A DNA stretch of 64,000 nucleotides from Isoetes taiwanensis. Its lineage: Eukaryota > Streptophyta > Lycopodiopsida > Isoetales > Isoetaceae. The translations under genes and the position numbers were made by a program. The stretch spans positions 6,941,710-7,005,709 of the forward strand of contig JAJEKV010000063.1 of NCBI GenBank assembly GCA_021234155.1, in the 5' to 3' direction. The notes under the pieces were generated by a model that ran no database searches, was not told where the DNA came from, and worked only from the letters and a program-made list of their open reading frames with translations. Positions 23,301-33,924 of the stretch are shown one piece after another. Position 1 is the first letter of the stretch, and each line of letters opens with the position of its first letter.

Positions 23301-24329
23301 GGGACTAACTATTGTATAGGTTGCTTTTACGCCAAGTCAGTTGCGTCATTGCGTTTTTAGCAGTTCCTCACCATATCCTGTATTTAATCAACACATGCCG
23401 GTTGCCCCCTTTTTTGTTGATATTTTTGGTACTTGACCTAAGGACTTTAGCACAAGTTGTCGGGCGAGTCAGGTATTTCCGGTGTCTTGTATATAATCTT
23501 CTCCATTTAGATATTCTGGCATTTTTTCTGCTCGTGAACTTTTCCTTAGCTGCATTCATCATGAGTTGGTGATTCATGTTAGTTCATGCCATGTTGCTTT
23601 TGGTTGTTCTCGATGTTTTCAAATCTCGTAGACATGGTTGTGGTCCATAACGTCTCTATTTTCCACCACAATCCTTTTAATCCGCTTTGCTTGCATAGTT
23701 AGATGTGGTCCTTTTTTGCTTGGGATCTCAGGTTCCCCCGTCGTTGGTCTAGTGGTACCATTTGTGGTGGTCGCCTACATTTGTCGTTTTGCAGGAGTTC
23801 TACATTGGTGGTATTTGCTAGAATTATTGAGCTCATTTATACATGGATTTTGCCAGTGCCATATCTCAATTTGCATTTCGTATGGGTTGAGCTGTTGCAT
23901 TCTTGCTACATTGGTGCTTGTGACATTTACTTGCGAATCTTCTGTTGTATTTCCTACATGGCGTCCATTATTCCCTTTTGTCGACTTTTGTTCCATTTGT
24001 CTCGTTGAGCTCTTATGGTATCCCTTGAGTCCTAGGTCTTGCAGTCCGGGTTGTGCTTGAGTTGCTTCCATACGTCGTTACACTGCTCTGCTTGTCCGAG
24101 TTATCCCAAGTGTCTGATTGCTCTTAGCCTTCTTATCTCATGATTTCTCAGCAGTAGCACTCACCCCGGTTTTTGGTCCACTGTTGAAAACATCAGTTTT
24201 GGTAGGTCTACATGTCCTGTTTTCAAAGAATCCTACATGTGGATTTGTGAAGGTATGGTTTTGTTCGATAATGGTGTTCTTTTTTCAGTGGACTAAAACA
24301 TCCACTGTTGTTTTGTAGTTTCTTCTATT
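20313..24329. other. T-rich decayed repeat region, no gene recognised
   Basis: The plus strand is strongly T-rich with many short frames without domains. Local duplications are frequent: a 37-bp tandem near 20487-20565 (TTGCCCGTTGATTTTCAGTC) and AACATTAATAAC/GGTCCTCGTGCATA units at 22085-22440. The texture resembles 60.3-64 kb, so both may derive from the same repeat family. Confidence 0.5.
21180..21645. repeat. Three copies of a ~120-bp unit
   Basis: Units containing CCCATCAATCCCTTGTTTTT, then CGAGGTC..GTATGG and GTCAATTTTCTTGTTTGATG, start near 21188, 21311 and 21530. The third is separated by about 110 bp of unrelated sequence. Confidence 0.85.
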
Positions 24330-25190
24330 GTGACATGTCATTTTATAATACAATCCACTGTAGGAAAGAGTACTTGAATTTCTACATGTCTAATAATTCT
24401 ATTGTCACATGTCTTTATAGATGTAGGAAAGAATATTTGATTCTCTACATGTCCTATACTTCCATTCACATGTCTTTATAGTAGTAGGACAGAGTACTTT
24501 ATTTGCTAAGGCATTGTAGGAAAGAATACATGAATTACGACATGTGTAATACTTCTATTGTCACATGTCTTTATAGAAGTCGGAAAGAATACTTGGGTAA
24601 AAGCATGTTAGGGTGTACCACTTTTGGAACCTGCAAAAGTACATACACTAGGTACTTCAGAACTGGGTACTTTCTCATTTTTATTTTCATTAAAACTAGT
24701 ACAAATATCCAAAATAAAAGTCAAGGACGCATTAATATTCAATGTTAAGATAAAGATAATGCTACCGGAGACCAAAATATGTATAAAAGTTCTAGAATGT
24801 ACCTTTTATTGAGATATTACATAGGTACCCAGTACCCAGTCCTGGGTACCTTTTTAGGTACTTTTTTAGTCACTAAATAATACTTTTTAAGGGACACCCT
24901 AACATGCTTTTACCCACTTGATTCTCTACATGTCATATGCTTCCATGTCACATGTCTTTATAGTAGTAGGACAGAGTACTTTATTTGCTAAGGCATTGTA
25001 GGAAAGAATACATGAATTACGACATGTGTAATACTTCTATTCTCACATGTCTTTATAGAATTAGGAAAGAGTACTTGATTCTCTACATGTCCTATCCTTC
25101 CATATCACGGGTCTTTATAGTGGTAGGACAGAGTACTTGATTTGCTACATGTGATGCACGTGCACGATCACATGTTCTTATACTAGTATT
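24330..25190. repeat. CACATGTCTTTATAG tandem array
   Basis: Units of 60-100 bp carry CACATGTCTTTATAG, AGGAAAGAATACTTGATTC and CTACATGTCCTATAC. A higher-order unit of ~165 bp is repeated on both sides of the MITE at 24595-24915. That shows the array existed before the MITE landed. Confidence 0.8.
24595..24915. mobile_element. MITE copy B, 321 bp, 4-bp TSD ACTT
   Basis: Ends are GGGTAAAAGCATGTTAGGGT and its inverse ACCCTAACATGCTTTTACCC. The TSD ACTT lies at 24591-24594 and 24916-24919. The element is inverted relative to the copy at 2094-2415; its left 80 bp match the reverse complement of that copy's right end. The site without insertion is visible in the neighbouring array unit (GAATACTTGATTC). 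Interior is non-coding with many GGTAC/GTACC motifs. Confidence 0.93.
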
Positions 25191-25244
25191 CCATGTAACA
25201 CAAGTTACTTCAACTACTTCAATTACTTAACACCTATTTTTGCA

Positions 25245-26700
25245 TAACGTGGGCACCAACATGCCAAGGTGGCTCTAACATGCCACCTAGGCTCAAACAT
25301 GCCAAGGTGGCTCCAACATGCCACCTAGGCTCCAACGTTCTCAAACATGCCACGCAGGCTCCAACATGCCACCTATGCTCCAACTTGCCAAGGTGGCTCA
25401 AATATGCCACGTGGGCTCCAACATGCCACCTAGGCTCCAACATTCCTAGGTGGCTCAAACATGCCACATAGGCTCAAACATGCCATGCAAGGCTCACTTA
25501 GGCTCCAACATGCCAAGGTGGCTCCAACATGCCACCTAGGCTCAAACATGCCAGGTGGCTCAAACATGCCAAGGTGGGCTCAAACATGCCACCTAGGCTC
25601 CAACATGCCACCTAGGCTCAAACATGCCAAGGTGGCTCAAACATGCCACGTGGGCTCCACCATGCCACCTAGCCTCCAACATGCCAAGGTGGCTCACAAC
25701 ATGCCACCTAGGCTTAAATATGCCAAGTTGGCTCAAACATGCCACCTAGGCTCCAACATGCCACCGTGGCTCTAACATGCCACCTAGGCTCAAACATGCC
25801 ACGTGGGCTCCAACATGCCACGTGCCAAGGTGGCTCCAACATGCCACCTAGGCTCCAACATGCTCAAACATGCCACGCGGGCTCTAACATGCCATCTATG
25901 CTCCAACTTGCCAAGGTGGCTCAAATATGCCGTGGGCTCCAACATGCCAAGGTGGCTCAAGCATGCCACACAGGGCTCCAACATGCCACCTAGGCTCTAA
26001 CATGGCAAGGTGGCTCAAACATGCCACGTGGTCTCCAACATGCCACCTAGGCTCCAACATGCCAAGGTGGCTCCAACATGCCAAGGTGGCTCAAACATGC
26101 CACCTAGGCTCCAAGCGATGCTCAAACATGCCAAGGTGGCTCAAACATGCCGTGGGCTCCAACATGCCAAGGTGGCTCAAACATGCCACCTAGGCTCAAA
26201 CATGCCAAGGTGGGTCCCACATGCCAAGGTGGCTCCAACATGCCACCTAGGCTCAAACATGCCAAGGTGGCTCAAACATGCCACCTAGGTCGCAACATGA
26301 CAAAATGGCTCAAACATGCCACCTAGGCTCCAACGTGCTCAAACATGCCCGCGGGCTCCAACATACCACCTATGCTCCAACTTGCCAAGGTGGCTCAAAT
26401 ATGCCACATGGGCTCCAACATGCCACCTAGGCTCCAACATTCCTAGGTGGCTCAAACATGCCATCTAGGCTCCAAGATGCCACCCTGGGCTCAAACATGC
26501 CGGTGGCTCAAACATGCCAAGGTGGGCTCAAACATGCCACCTAGGCTCCAACATGCCAAGGTGGCTCAAACATGCCACATGGACTCCATAATGCCGTGGG
26601 CTCCAACATGCCAAGGTGGCTCAAACATGCCATCTAGGCTCCAACATGCCAAGGTGGCTCAGGCATGCCACCTAGTCTCAAGCATGCCACCTAGGCACCC
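25245..26700. repeat. 19-bp minisatellite array 1
   Basis: About 75 units of the form GCTCMAACATGCCANNNNG occur. Two main variants alternate, ATGCCACCTAGGCTC and ATGCCAAGGTGGCTC, plus minor ACGTGGG types. The variable parts CCACCT and AGGTGG are reverse complements, so neighbouring units can pair. A 19-bp unit without stop codons leaves all plus-strand frames open, producing long but meaningless ORFs with a 19-residue period. A second array of the same unit is at 40746-41280. Confidence 0.93.
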
Positions 26701-26830
26701 CAAGTGGTGACATGGCATGCCAAGTAAGCAAGGTCAAGTTTTGACTAGGCCAAAAAACCAAAGATGTCCATCTTTGGTCTTTTCATTGGGTGATGTTGGC
26801 AAATTTTAGGTGACATGGCTAGATGATGGT
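26701..26830. repeat. Minisatellite right flank, copy 1
   Basis: It is about 95% identical to 41281-41415 (CAAGTGGTGACATGGCATGC onward) and includes the hairpin ACCAAAGATG/CATCTTTGGT. Array plus flank were therefore duplicated as a unit. Confidence 0.85.
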
Positions 26831-26924
26831 GACATGGACCTTGGATGTCTTTGCAAGAACTTGGGGCGGGCACCTCGGCGGCCCCTTTCTTGTGAAGGGA
26901 GTCTCCGAAAGGTATATATATGCT

Positions 26925-28381
26925 GGTGCATTTTCTCTTGCGTATGCAGCGTCATGCTGCACATCCTGCCAAGATTTCACCTTTTTTCGAGACCCGGATT
27001 TTTATATGTGCTTTTCTTTGTGTTTATGCTCCGGAAATTCATAATTAATGCATGGGGCGGGGAAAAATCCTGGTTTTCAGCCAGCTGGCTTGCCAAGTGG
27101 CCCCAAGAGTATAGGAAAATCCCGGTATTTCCGGATGAGTTTTAGACCCTCGATTTTTATTGGGATGGCCGCTGGTTGGCCCTCGGCAAAGGTTTAGACC
27201 ACGTTTTTGATTTTGGGGCATGGAGGAGGCCCCGGATTGGCGATCCGACCTTGCCGGCGTCGTCCGAACGACGAAATTACCCTAGGGGACAAGTTCCACG
27301 GCGAAGTTTTCCCGGGGATCAATCACTTACCCCTCACTAGGAGGTATTCAAGATCCACCTCCATGCCAATTGACTACAAGTGTGTAGTAAACGACTTACT
27401 TTGGCGTTTCTTGGAGGGGGTGGTCTTCGCCTTACCTAAACTTGGTCCCTAGGTAATGGGGATGTTCGGGTCCATTGGTGGAGCCGGTTCTCGGGATTCG
27501 AGTGGGGGTCCAGCCCGCCCTCGACCCCGGCTTGGACTAGCCTGCGAGAACAAGATACTTGGGGTTCACCACGAGGCCCCGGTAGAAGATTGAAGTGAGA
27601 ATAGCAGCACTAGGACTGCTAGGTGGTATACATGTGACCACGGAGAAGCAAAGCTAGCTCCACTACCTAGTAGGGCGTTCCGAGGCCGGTGGTCTCGGGA
27701 AGGGGTTGGCTCGGAAGCTTCGTCTAATGCCTCTGCTTGTGCTTCTATTGCGGTGCATTTTTCTCTTGCGTGTGCAGGCCCCTGCTGCACATCCCGCCAA
27801 GATTTCACCTTTTTTTGAGACCCGAATTTTTATCATTGCTTTTCTTTGTGTTTATGCTCGGAAATTCATAATTAATGCATGGGGCGGGGGAAAAATCCTG
27901 GTTTTCAGCCAGCTGGCTTGTCAAGTGGCCCCAAGAGTATAGGAAAATCCCGGTATTTCGGATGAGTTTTAGACCCTCGATTTTTGATTGGGATGGCCAC
28001 CGTTGGCCACGACAAAGGTTTAGACCACGTTTTTGATTTTGGGGCATGGAGGAGGCCCCGGATTTGGCGATCCGACCTCGCCCGGCGTCGTCGAGCGGGC
28101 GAAATTACCCTAGGGGACAAGTTCCCGAAGAGTTTCCCGGGGGATCAATCACTTACCCCTCACTAGGAGGTATTCAAAGATCCACCTCCATGCCAATTGA
28201 CTACAAGTGTGTAGTAAGCGACCTACTTTGGCGTTTCTTGGAGGGGTGGTCTTACGCCTACCTAAACTTGGTCCCCTAGGTAATGGGGATGTTGCGGGTC
28301 CATTGGCGGGCCAGTTCGATTCGAGTGGGGTCCAGCCCGTCCTCAAATTGACTTGGATTAGCCTGCAAGAACAAGATACTT
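26925..28381. repeat. ~825-bp tandem array, units 1 and 2
   Basis: Unit 1 starts near 26928 and unit 2 near 27755 (GCATTTTCTCTTGCGT onward), a period of 827 bp. Shared landmarks are GACCCGGATTTTTAT, CATAATTAATGCATGGGGCG, CAGCCAGCTGGCTTG and TTACCCTAGGGGACAAGTTCC. Unit 2 is cut at ACAAGATACTTG by the transposon at 28382. It resumes at 39907. No ORF is convincing. Confidence 0.85.
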
Positions 28382-28410
28382 GAAGCACAATTTCATTAAA
28401 ATGAGAAATT
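28382..28410 (+). repeat. E1 left terminal inverted repeat
   Basis: GAAGCACAATTTCATTA followed by AAATGAGAAATT. It pairs with 39878-39906 with two mismatches. Confidence 0.85.
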
Positions 28411-28613
28411 TCGTGATTCCAATTAGGAACGAAAATCCTTTTTAGTCAAATTTATGCCAATTTTTTGAGCAATTATGGCCATCAAAAAAAAAAAATATGC
28501 ATCTAAAGTGCCATTTATTGGCGCCATTAAAAATTCTAGCATTGCATAAAATGAAGCTGGAGAAACATAACATCACAAAAATAGTTAAAAATTCCGAATC
28601 ATAGATTTGCATA

Positions 28614-31600
28614 TTAAAAAATTTGCCAAAACAGGCAAGGACTCGAAAGAGGCAAACTGCGATACAAGAGTATTAGTGTACAATTTAAATTATTTGCATA
28701 CAAAATTGAGGGGTTCCTCATCGAGGGAACGGGCTCCACAATAGGATCGGGTTCCGTATGGCCAGGGCCATGGCTAGAAGAAGCAACCATAGGATCTCCC
28801 AGAAAGCTCTCGAACGCTGTGGCAGTGAAATTGGGATCATCAAGAATGTCCATATTGAATTGTGTATTCTTGATCACATCATAGTCCACATCGGGTGGAG
28901 CTCGGGCATCTCTCGGATTTGGTGGATCTCTGACTTCTTCAACTACTGGCCAGGTGGTCTCTCGCAGGGAATTTTGCGATGGTAGGACCGATGAGGGCGG
29001 TCAAGCCTATCAAGAATCCCCTTTAGGCACTCATGCTTAAGCGGGTCACTTTCGAATACAATGCAAAATCTCTTATTCAAAGAATGAAGCAGGCCAAAAG
29101 AACCGGGGAGAAGTAATCAAACACCCCCATTTCTGGCGGTACCATTTTTCGCCGCGAGTGCGAGCATGTAGCGAGGACCCAACTGGTTTCTCATAATTAT
29201 GTCCCCGGCAAGCCTTGCCACCTGTACTGAATCTGGCATTGCGCGAGCTTCCGACCATAGCCTCGGTCTCCCGTCTTCGTCTTCTTCGTTAGGCGCGTGA
29301 AGGCGGTGGCGGTTCTTGAGGATGATCGTTGAAGGGAACTTGAGGTCAATAACCCGACGGGGAGGACCTTCGGTGGCTGAATCTTTGTGGCATACACTAG
29401 TGAATGGGCCTCTGAACTCTGGGGAGGCGGATTCTTGTATTCGTCCTCATACATGCCAATATAAACTCGGATGGAATCCGGATCATCCAATCTGAGATGA
29501 AATCAAAAAGTTGTGCTCGGCCTTGCAAAGACCACTATCCAAAAGAATCACCGTGGTGTTCTTCTGGTGTATTAAAGAAATTTGTTAGTGTGGTTTTGTC
29601 CCACATTGGAAATATGCCTCTAGTGTCGGGGCAATCAAGGATACCGATGCAGAGTGCAAACAACTTGTCCCTTTTCTTGTCTGTTAGTTCAACTTCCCGA
29701 ACGGAAGTCTTGGTATCCTCTCTCTTCAAGGCGGCATTGCGTATGAATCTTGCCAAGGCAGGTGGCACGTTATCGAAAATGCCTTCCTTGCCCCTCGGTT
29801 TCAACCCACTTACTATGCAAGGTGGCCATGGAAATCAGGTCGGTATCCTCGAAGCCCGCAACAAGAAGATCTTGAGATCGATGAAGGACTTGAACTTCCT
29901 CGAAAAATTATCCTTCACGTATGCAAAAATCTCCTTCTTCAAGAAAGATATGGATCTTAGTGTCTTTGCCCTTGCCTTGAAGAATTGCTTACTGTATAAT
30001 CACTAGTGACCTTGACGAAGGTCTTCCCATCCAAACACTTCACGGAGCGAGGGCAACAGTCTTAAGTAGTCCATACCCCTCATGCACCTCGAGGTAGGTC
30101 CATTTGAAGTAGTAGTGATTCTTTTGCCGATTCTGAGGTAATAGTTTGTCCCTTGTTGTCTTTTAGCTTGCAAGATTTCCACAAGTTCCATAGGGACCAC
30201 GAATAACTGAAAAATATCCTCGGCATGAAGACCCATTTGGGTTGAAATCTTTAGGATGCTTACCACGCATGGTAACTTCAGCCAAAGCCGGATACTTATT
30301 TGGAAACAACAAGAAGTTAGACTTGAACATTTAATGAGCAAATGGCGCCGTGGGCCATTTTAGTGAGAAAATGGCGCCGTGGCGCCATTTGGTGAACAAA
30401 TGGCGCCGCGGTGCCATTTCATAATCTTCGAAAAATTAAAACATGTACCTTGTATGGTTACGGCGAGATTGCCCGGCGTCCGATGGATCGGGCTTCGCAT
30501 AGAGCATATTCTTTGCCTTGGTGGGTTATGTTATCAATGAATGGCTCTTTGAAAATAGTCTTCGCAGGTGATATCATTGACTTCACAACCGAAGCTGCAG
30601 GCATTCACGTTGCTGGATTATTTGTGCGGACAACACTCGGCAATTCCGTTGAAGATAAATCTTTGACATTTGCTCTTGGGACTTTGGTGTCCGAGTCTTC
30701 TACATACAAGTTGAGCAGCCATAATGAATGATTACCATTCACTATATAATAGTGCATCCCCATGAGGTCATCCTCGGTTTTCCAAGGGACCCTTTTGTTT
30801 GTGAGGGGATTGAATGGAATCACATGTTGAGGAGTGAAGGCTGGATGTGGGTCTCTCTGAAAGGACTCCACCAAAGTTTTGGCGTGCTCCATATTCCTTG
30901 GTCTAGATGTCAGATTTGCTGGTCCTTGATATAATTTGCACACGTCTATTTTTTAATGAATGTGACAGGAGGAAACGGATGCCGATGATCGTAAATTTTT
31001 TGCGGTGTATTCTCTGCCGTCTTTTCCTCTTCGACCTTTCCACCGAAGATTTTGCAGGCACCTCTAGCAAGTCTGAGCTATTCTTAATGTGAGCTTCTTT
31101 GGCTCTAGCTTCTTAATGGGGACCCTTTTGGCGGTGTGTCCCCGGGGATCCTCGCTAGCATGCCTTGGGCTCGGAGGTTCACCACCACTTCTAGGACTTC
31201 CAGCGGGACTTGGAGTCCAGAGGCTCTCCTTTGTTTTTTGGTGTCCTCTCCTTCTCAAGGGTCTCCAGCTGTGCTTCTTCTTTTTCCCATCCGTTTCTCT
31301 GTCTCCACTTCCTTTCCCTCCGGTTTCACGTGGTAGCCTTTCCTTCCTTACGCCCCTTGCCTTCCCTATCCTTTTCTTTCCTTGCCCTTTTCTTTTCCCT
31401 CTTTTCTTTATCTTCCTTCTCTTTCTTTTCCTTCTCTTCCTTTTCCTTCTCTTCCTTTTCTTTAGATTGTTTCTTTTCCTTCTTTTCCATATCTGGATCT
31501 TTGTGATCCTTTCTCTTAACTTTCCTCTTGCCTCGCGCCTTTTCCTTTCCTCCGGTTCTGGACATCCTCGATTAGAAGATGAGGAGTCTTTGTCGGGCCG

Positions 31601-32983
31601 CGGGGTGTATCCCTAGGTTGTCTTGTCTTCTTCTTGCTCCTTTGTTTTTAGCCGGGCCGGTGTCCACAATGGCGGGGTAGTTTCTATTTGGGCTATTGCC
31701 TTGACAACTAATGAAGGCGAGTTTTTCGACTCGTTCATCCGATTGCGAAGAATCATAAAGCCCCTCAAGATTTCTTGTGGACCTTTGATGTCGGCTTCTT
31801 CAAAGTTGTTGTACGACGGCGCCAGACCTTGCTTCTTCGCCGAACCAGCTACATTTGCAATGCTAGCGGACATTCTGATGGGATCATAAAACTTCCAGTC
31901 CACATAGTACACAATTATTCTATGCTTCAAAGTATCTTCACGGACCACCCGGATCCAATCCTGCGGCCGCTCTTGACAACCAACTTCATTTGGACCAAGA
32001 TACGGGCTGGTAAATGCTCTATTTGTTCGCGTAATCTGTCTCCCTTATAAGGATGAGCTCTCTTCTCGATCTCCTTTAGAGCACAGCGATAGAGGGGCTC
32101 ACCGCATTACTTCCATGCACCGATGCACATCTATCGGCATCATAATGCGGTGGGATTGAAATTGTGTTTCCATGCGTAAGATAGGCTGCAACAAAGAGGC
32201 ATCGACAACAAAGAGGCATCGATAAATGGTTTGAACAAGCGGTGGACAATAGGTTGTGGTTGGCAAATGGCGGCGCGGGCGCCATTTTGTATCGATCGAT
32301 GCATAAGCCGCGGAGGCTGATCGTATGCCTATCCCTAGCGTTTGGTCGAAGAGGCCTCCACCCGGTCCAAACCACTCCCCCCGCGCAATATTCGAGGAAG
32401 ATGGTTGAAGGAGAGTGGATGGGGCTGGTGGAGGCTGGAAACGATTCGTAGGAGATACCACAACGAGAACAAGCTGCATGAACCGGATGACTAGGCAAAC
32501 AACAAGTTCCCAATATATGCTAATAGACATCAAATGGCCATGGCCATTTACGCCAAACAACAAGGCCCTATGGTAAGCTAATAGACATCAAATGGCATGC
32601 CATAAAGCCATTTGCCAACAACAAGGCCCTATGGTAGCTAATACACATCAAATGGCCATGGGCCATTTGCCAACAACAAGTCCCAAATGTATGCTAATAC
32701 ACATCAAATGGCGCCATGGCCATTTGCCAACAACAAGACCCTATGGTAAGCTACGAGGCATCCTAAAGTAAGCTAAGACTCCTAAAGTGCACTCAATTAT
32801 CATCAAATGGCGCCATGGCGCCATTTTAATCAACTATAAGACCCTAAAGTGGTTACCTGGGCATCTAAATAGCGGTGGCGCCATTTAGCCCAAACAAACA
32901 ATGCAAGTAGGCGACATACCGCCCCTTTGAGGTAAGCTAGCTTGCCTCCACATTTTGTTGAGCTCCGCATTGTCCATTTCCAT
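28614..32983 (-). pseudogene. E1 gene A, multi-exon, with ParB-like segment
   Basis: Exon 1 (32920-32983) encodes MEMDNAELNKMWRQASLPQR and ends in phase 1 at a GTATGT donor, the same phase as A2 exon 1. Later blocks match A2 at 49656-52300. They are IPPHYDADRC near 32150, VDWKFYDPIRMS...ILRGFMILRNRM (31613-31948), a Lys/Glu-rich linker (31326-31565) and KRVPIKKLEPKKLTLRI (31064-31120). The key block is HAKTLVESFQRDP...NKRVPWKTEDDL...YYIVNGNHS (30725-30890). That order, helix then beta-strand and GNH(S), resembles the ParB/sulfiredoxin core (SI..HG, then YxIIxGERR). The 3' part (28614-29804) is acidic and unrecognised. Stops and frame changes between blocks show decay or unresolved introns. 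Divergent from T1. Confidence 0.55.
30340..30420. repeat. E1 palindrome cluster, 3 copies in the 3' part of gene A
   Basis: Three imperfect copies of the E1 palindrome (AAATGGCGCC..GGCGCCATTT type) lie at 30340-30362, 30368-30390 and 30397-30420, spaced about 28 bp centre to centre. Confidence 0.85.
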
Positions 32984-33056
32984 TTCGCTACTTTGAATTT
33001 GGTCCTAAAACCGGTGTGTATCTAGATGTGTTGAGGGTGAAGCAAGGGGAAATGGC
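32262..33056. repeat. E1 palindrome cluster in gene A intron 1 and leader
   Basis: Full or degenerate copies lie at 32262, 32531, 32589, 32649, 32703, 32804-32827 (near-perfect 24-mer), 32871 and 33043. Many sit after a repeated ATAGACATCA/ACACATCA lead-in with about 60-bp spacing and CCAACAACAAG between them, so the spacer was amplified with the palindrome. Confidence 0.8.
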
Positions 33057-33099
33057 GCCGTAAATCACCGAAAAAAAAAAGGATGAAAAAGGGTTGCTT

Positions 33100-33924
33100 T
33101 TTAGGGCGCTGGGCGCTAGGCGCTGGCGCGCTAGGTGGCGGGCGCTGGCGGCTAAGGTCGAGGCGCTTGAGCCGGAATCGAAAACGAATAAAGCCGTAAT
33201 GAGAAGGAAAAAACAAGCGCCAACTAGGGCCCATCGGCCGTCTGCGCCATGCCCCGGGGCGGTCCAGCCCATGCCCGCCCAGCCCGCCCCACGCCCACGC
33301 CCAGCCGCCCCTTAGCCCATACCCTCCCATGCCGGTTATACCCAGGTTTATTCGCCACTAATTCGGAATTTTGAAATTGAATATTTCCCCGCTTAAACGC
33401 CCGCCACTAAATTTGAACATAAAATTCAAAATTCCCAGCGCCCTTAATTAACATAAAAGTCAAAATTCGCGGAGTATATTGAAATTTGGCGCCACAATCC
33501 AAATTTGAATCGTCCGTTTTGAAAATTGTACTTTGCCTTTAAAGCTCCCTCTTTGCGCCCGTGCTCCCACTTAATGCGACCATGCCCACAGCCTTGAGCG
33601 TTTTAGGTGCTGCGGTTCAGCGCTTTCGAATCCGCTTTGTTCGTCTCGGTTGCTTCGCATAGGCGCGCTTCTTTTCTCGAGCGCCTAGGCGAAACTTTGC
33701 AAAGGCGCATGCGTCTTTGTCGGCGCTTTCTTCTTCGTGCTCCACGAAATCCCGGTGATTCTTGGCTTTCTTCTTGGCGCTTTCTTCTTGGCGAATCCTC
33801 CTTCTTCTCGAATCTTTCTTGGCGCTTTCTTCTTGGCTCTTCTTGGCGCATTCTTACGCCAATATATCTGGCTGGGATCAGCTTCATTTTTCTGTTCTAT
33901 CTCTTTGTTCCGGGACATACCACT
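33100..33924. promoter_or_regulatory. E1 divergent promoter region between A1 and T1
   Basis: About 0.9 kb separates the gene A and gene T starts. It contains a GC-rich run of GGCGCT/CGCTGG units (33100-33165) and a TTTCTTCTTGGCGC-type repeat (33725-33860). The equivalent interval of E2 (48.4-49.6 kb) also carries AGCGCC units. Core promoter elements are not obvious. TATATCT at 33862 may serve T1. Confidence 0.45.

Noticed and set aside
25234-26700. Long open frames with a 19-residue repeat on both strands
   Set aside because: They follow automatically from a 19-bp tandem unit without stop codons; every plus frame is open and no start context or domain supports a protein.
25245-26700. CRISPR-like array
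   Set aside because: Units are contiguous with no spacers, and the genome is a plant.
31089-31616. Phe/Leu/Ser-rich 175-codon frame on the plus strand
   Set aside because: It is the shadow of the Lys/Glu-rich part of gene A on the other strand.
32988-33330. Two overlapping ~100-codon minus-strand frames upstream of gene A
   Set aside because: They arise from the GC-rich GGCGCT repeat; the better start is MEMDNAELNK at 32983 with a consensus donor and matching phase in A2.
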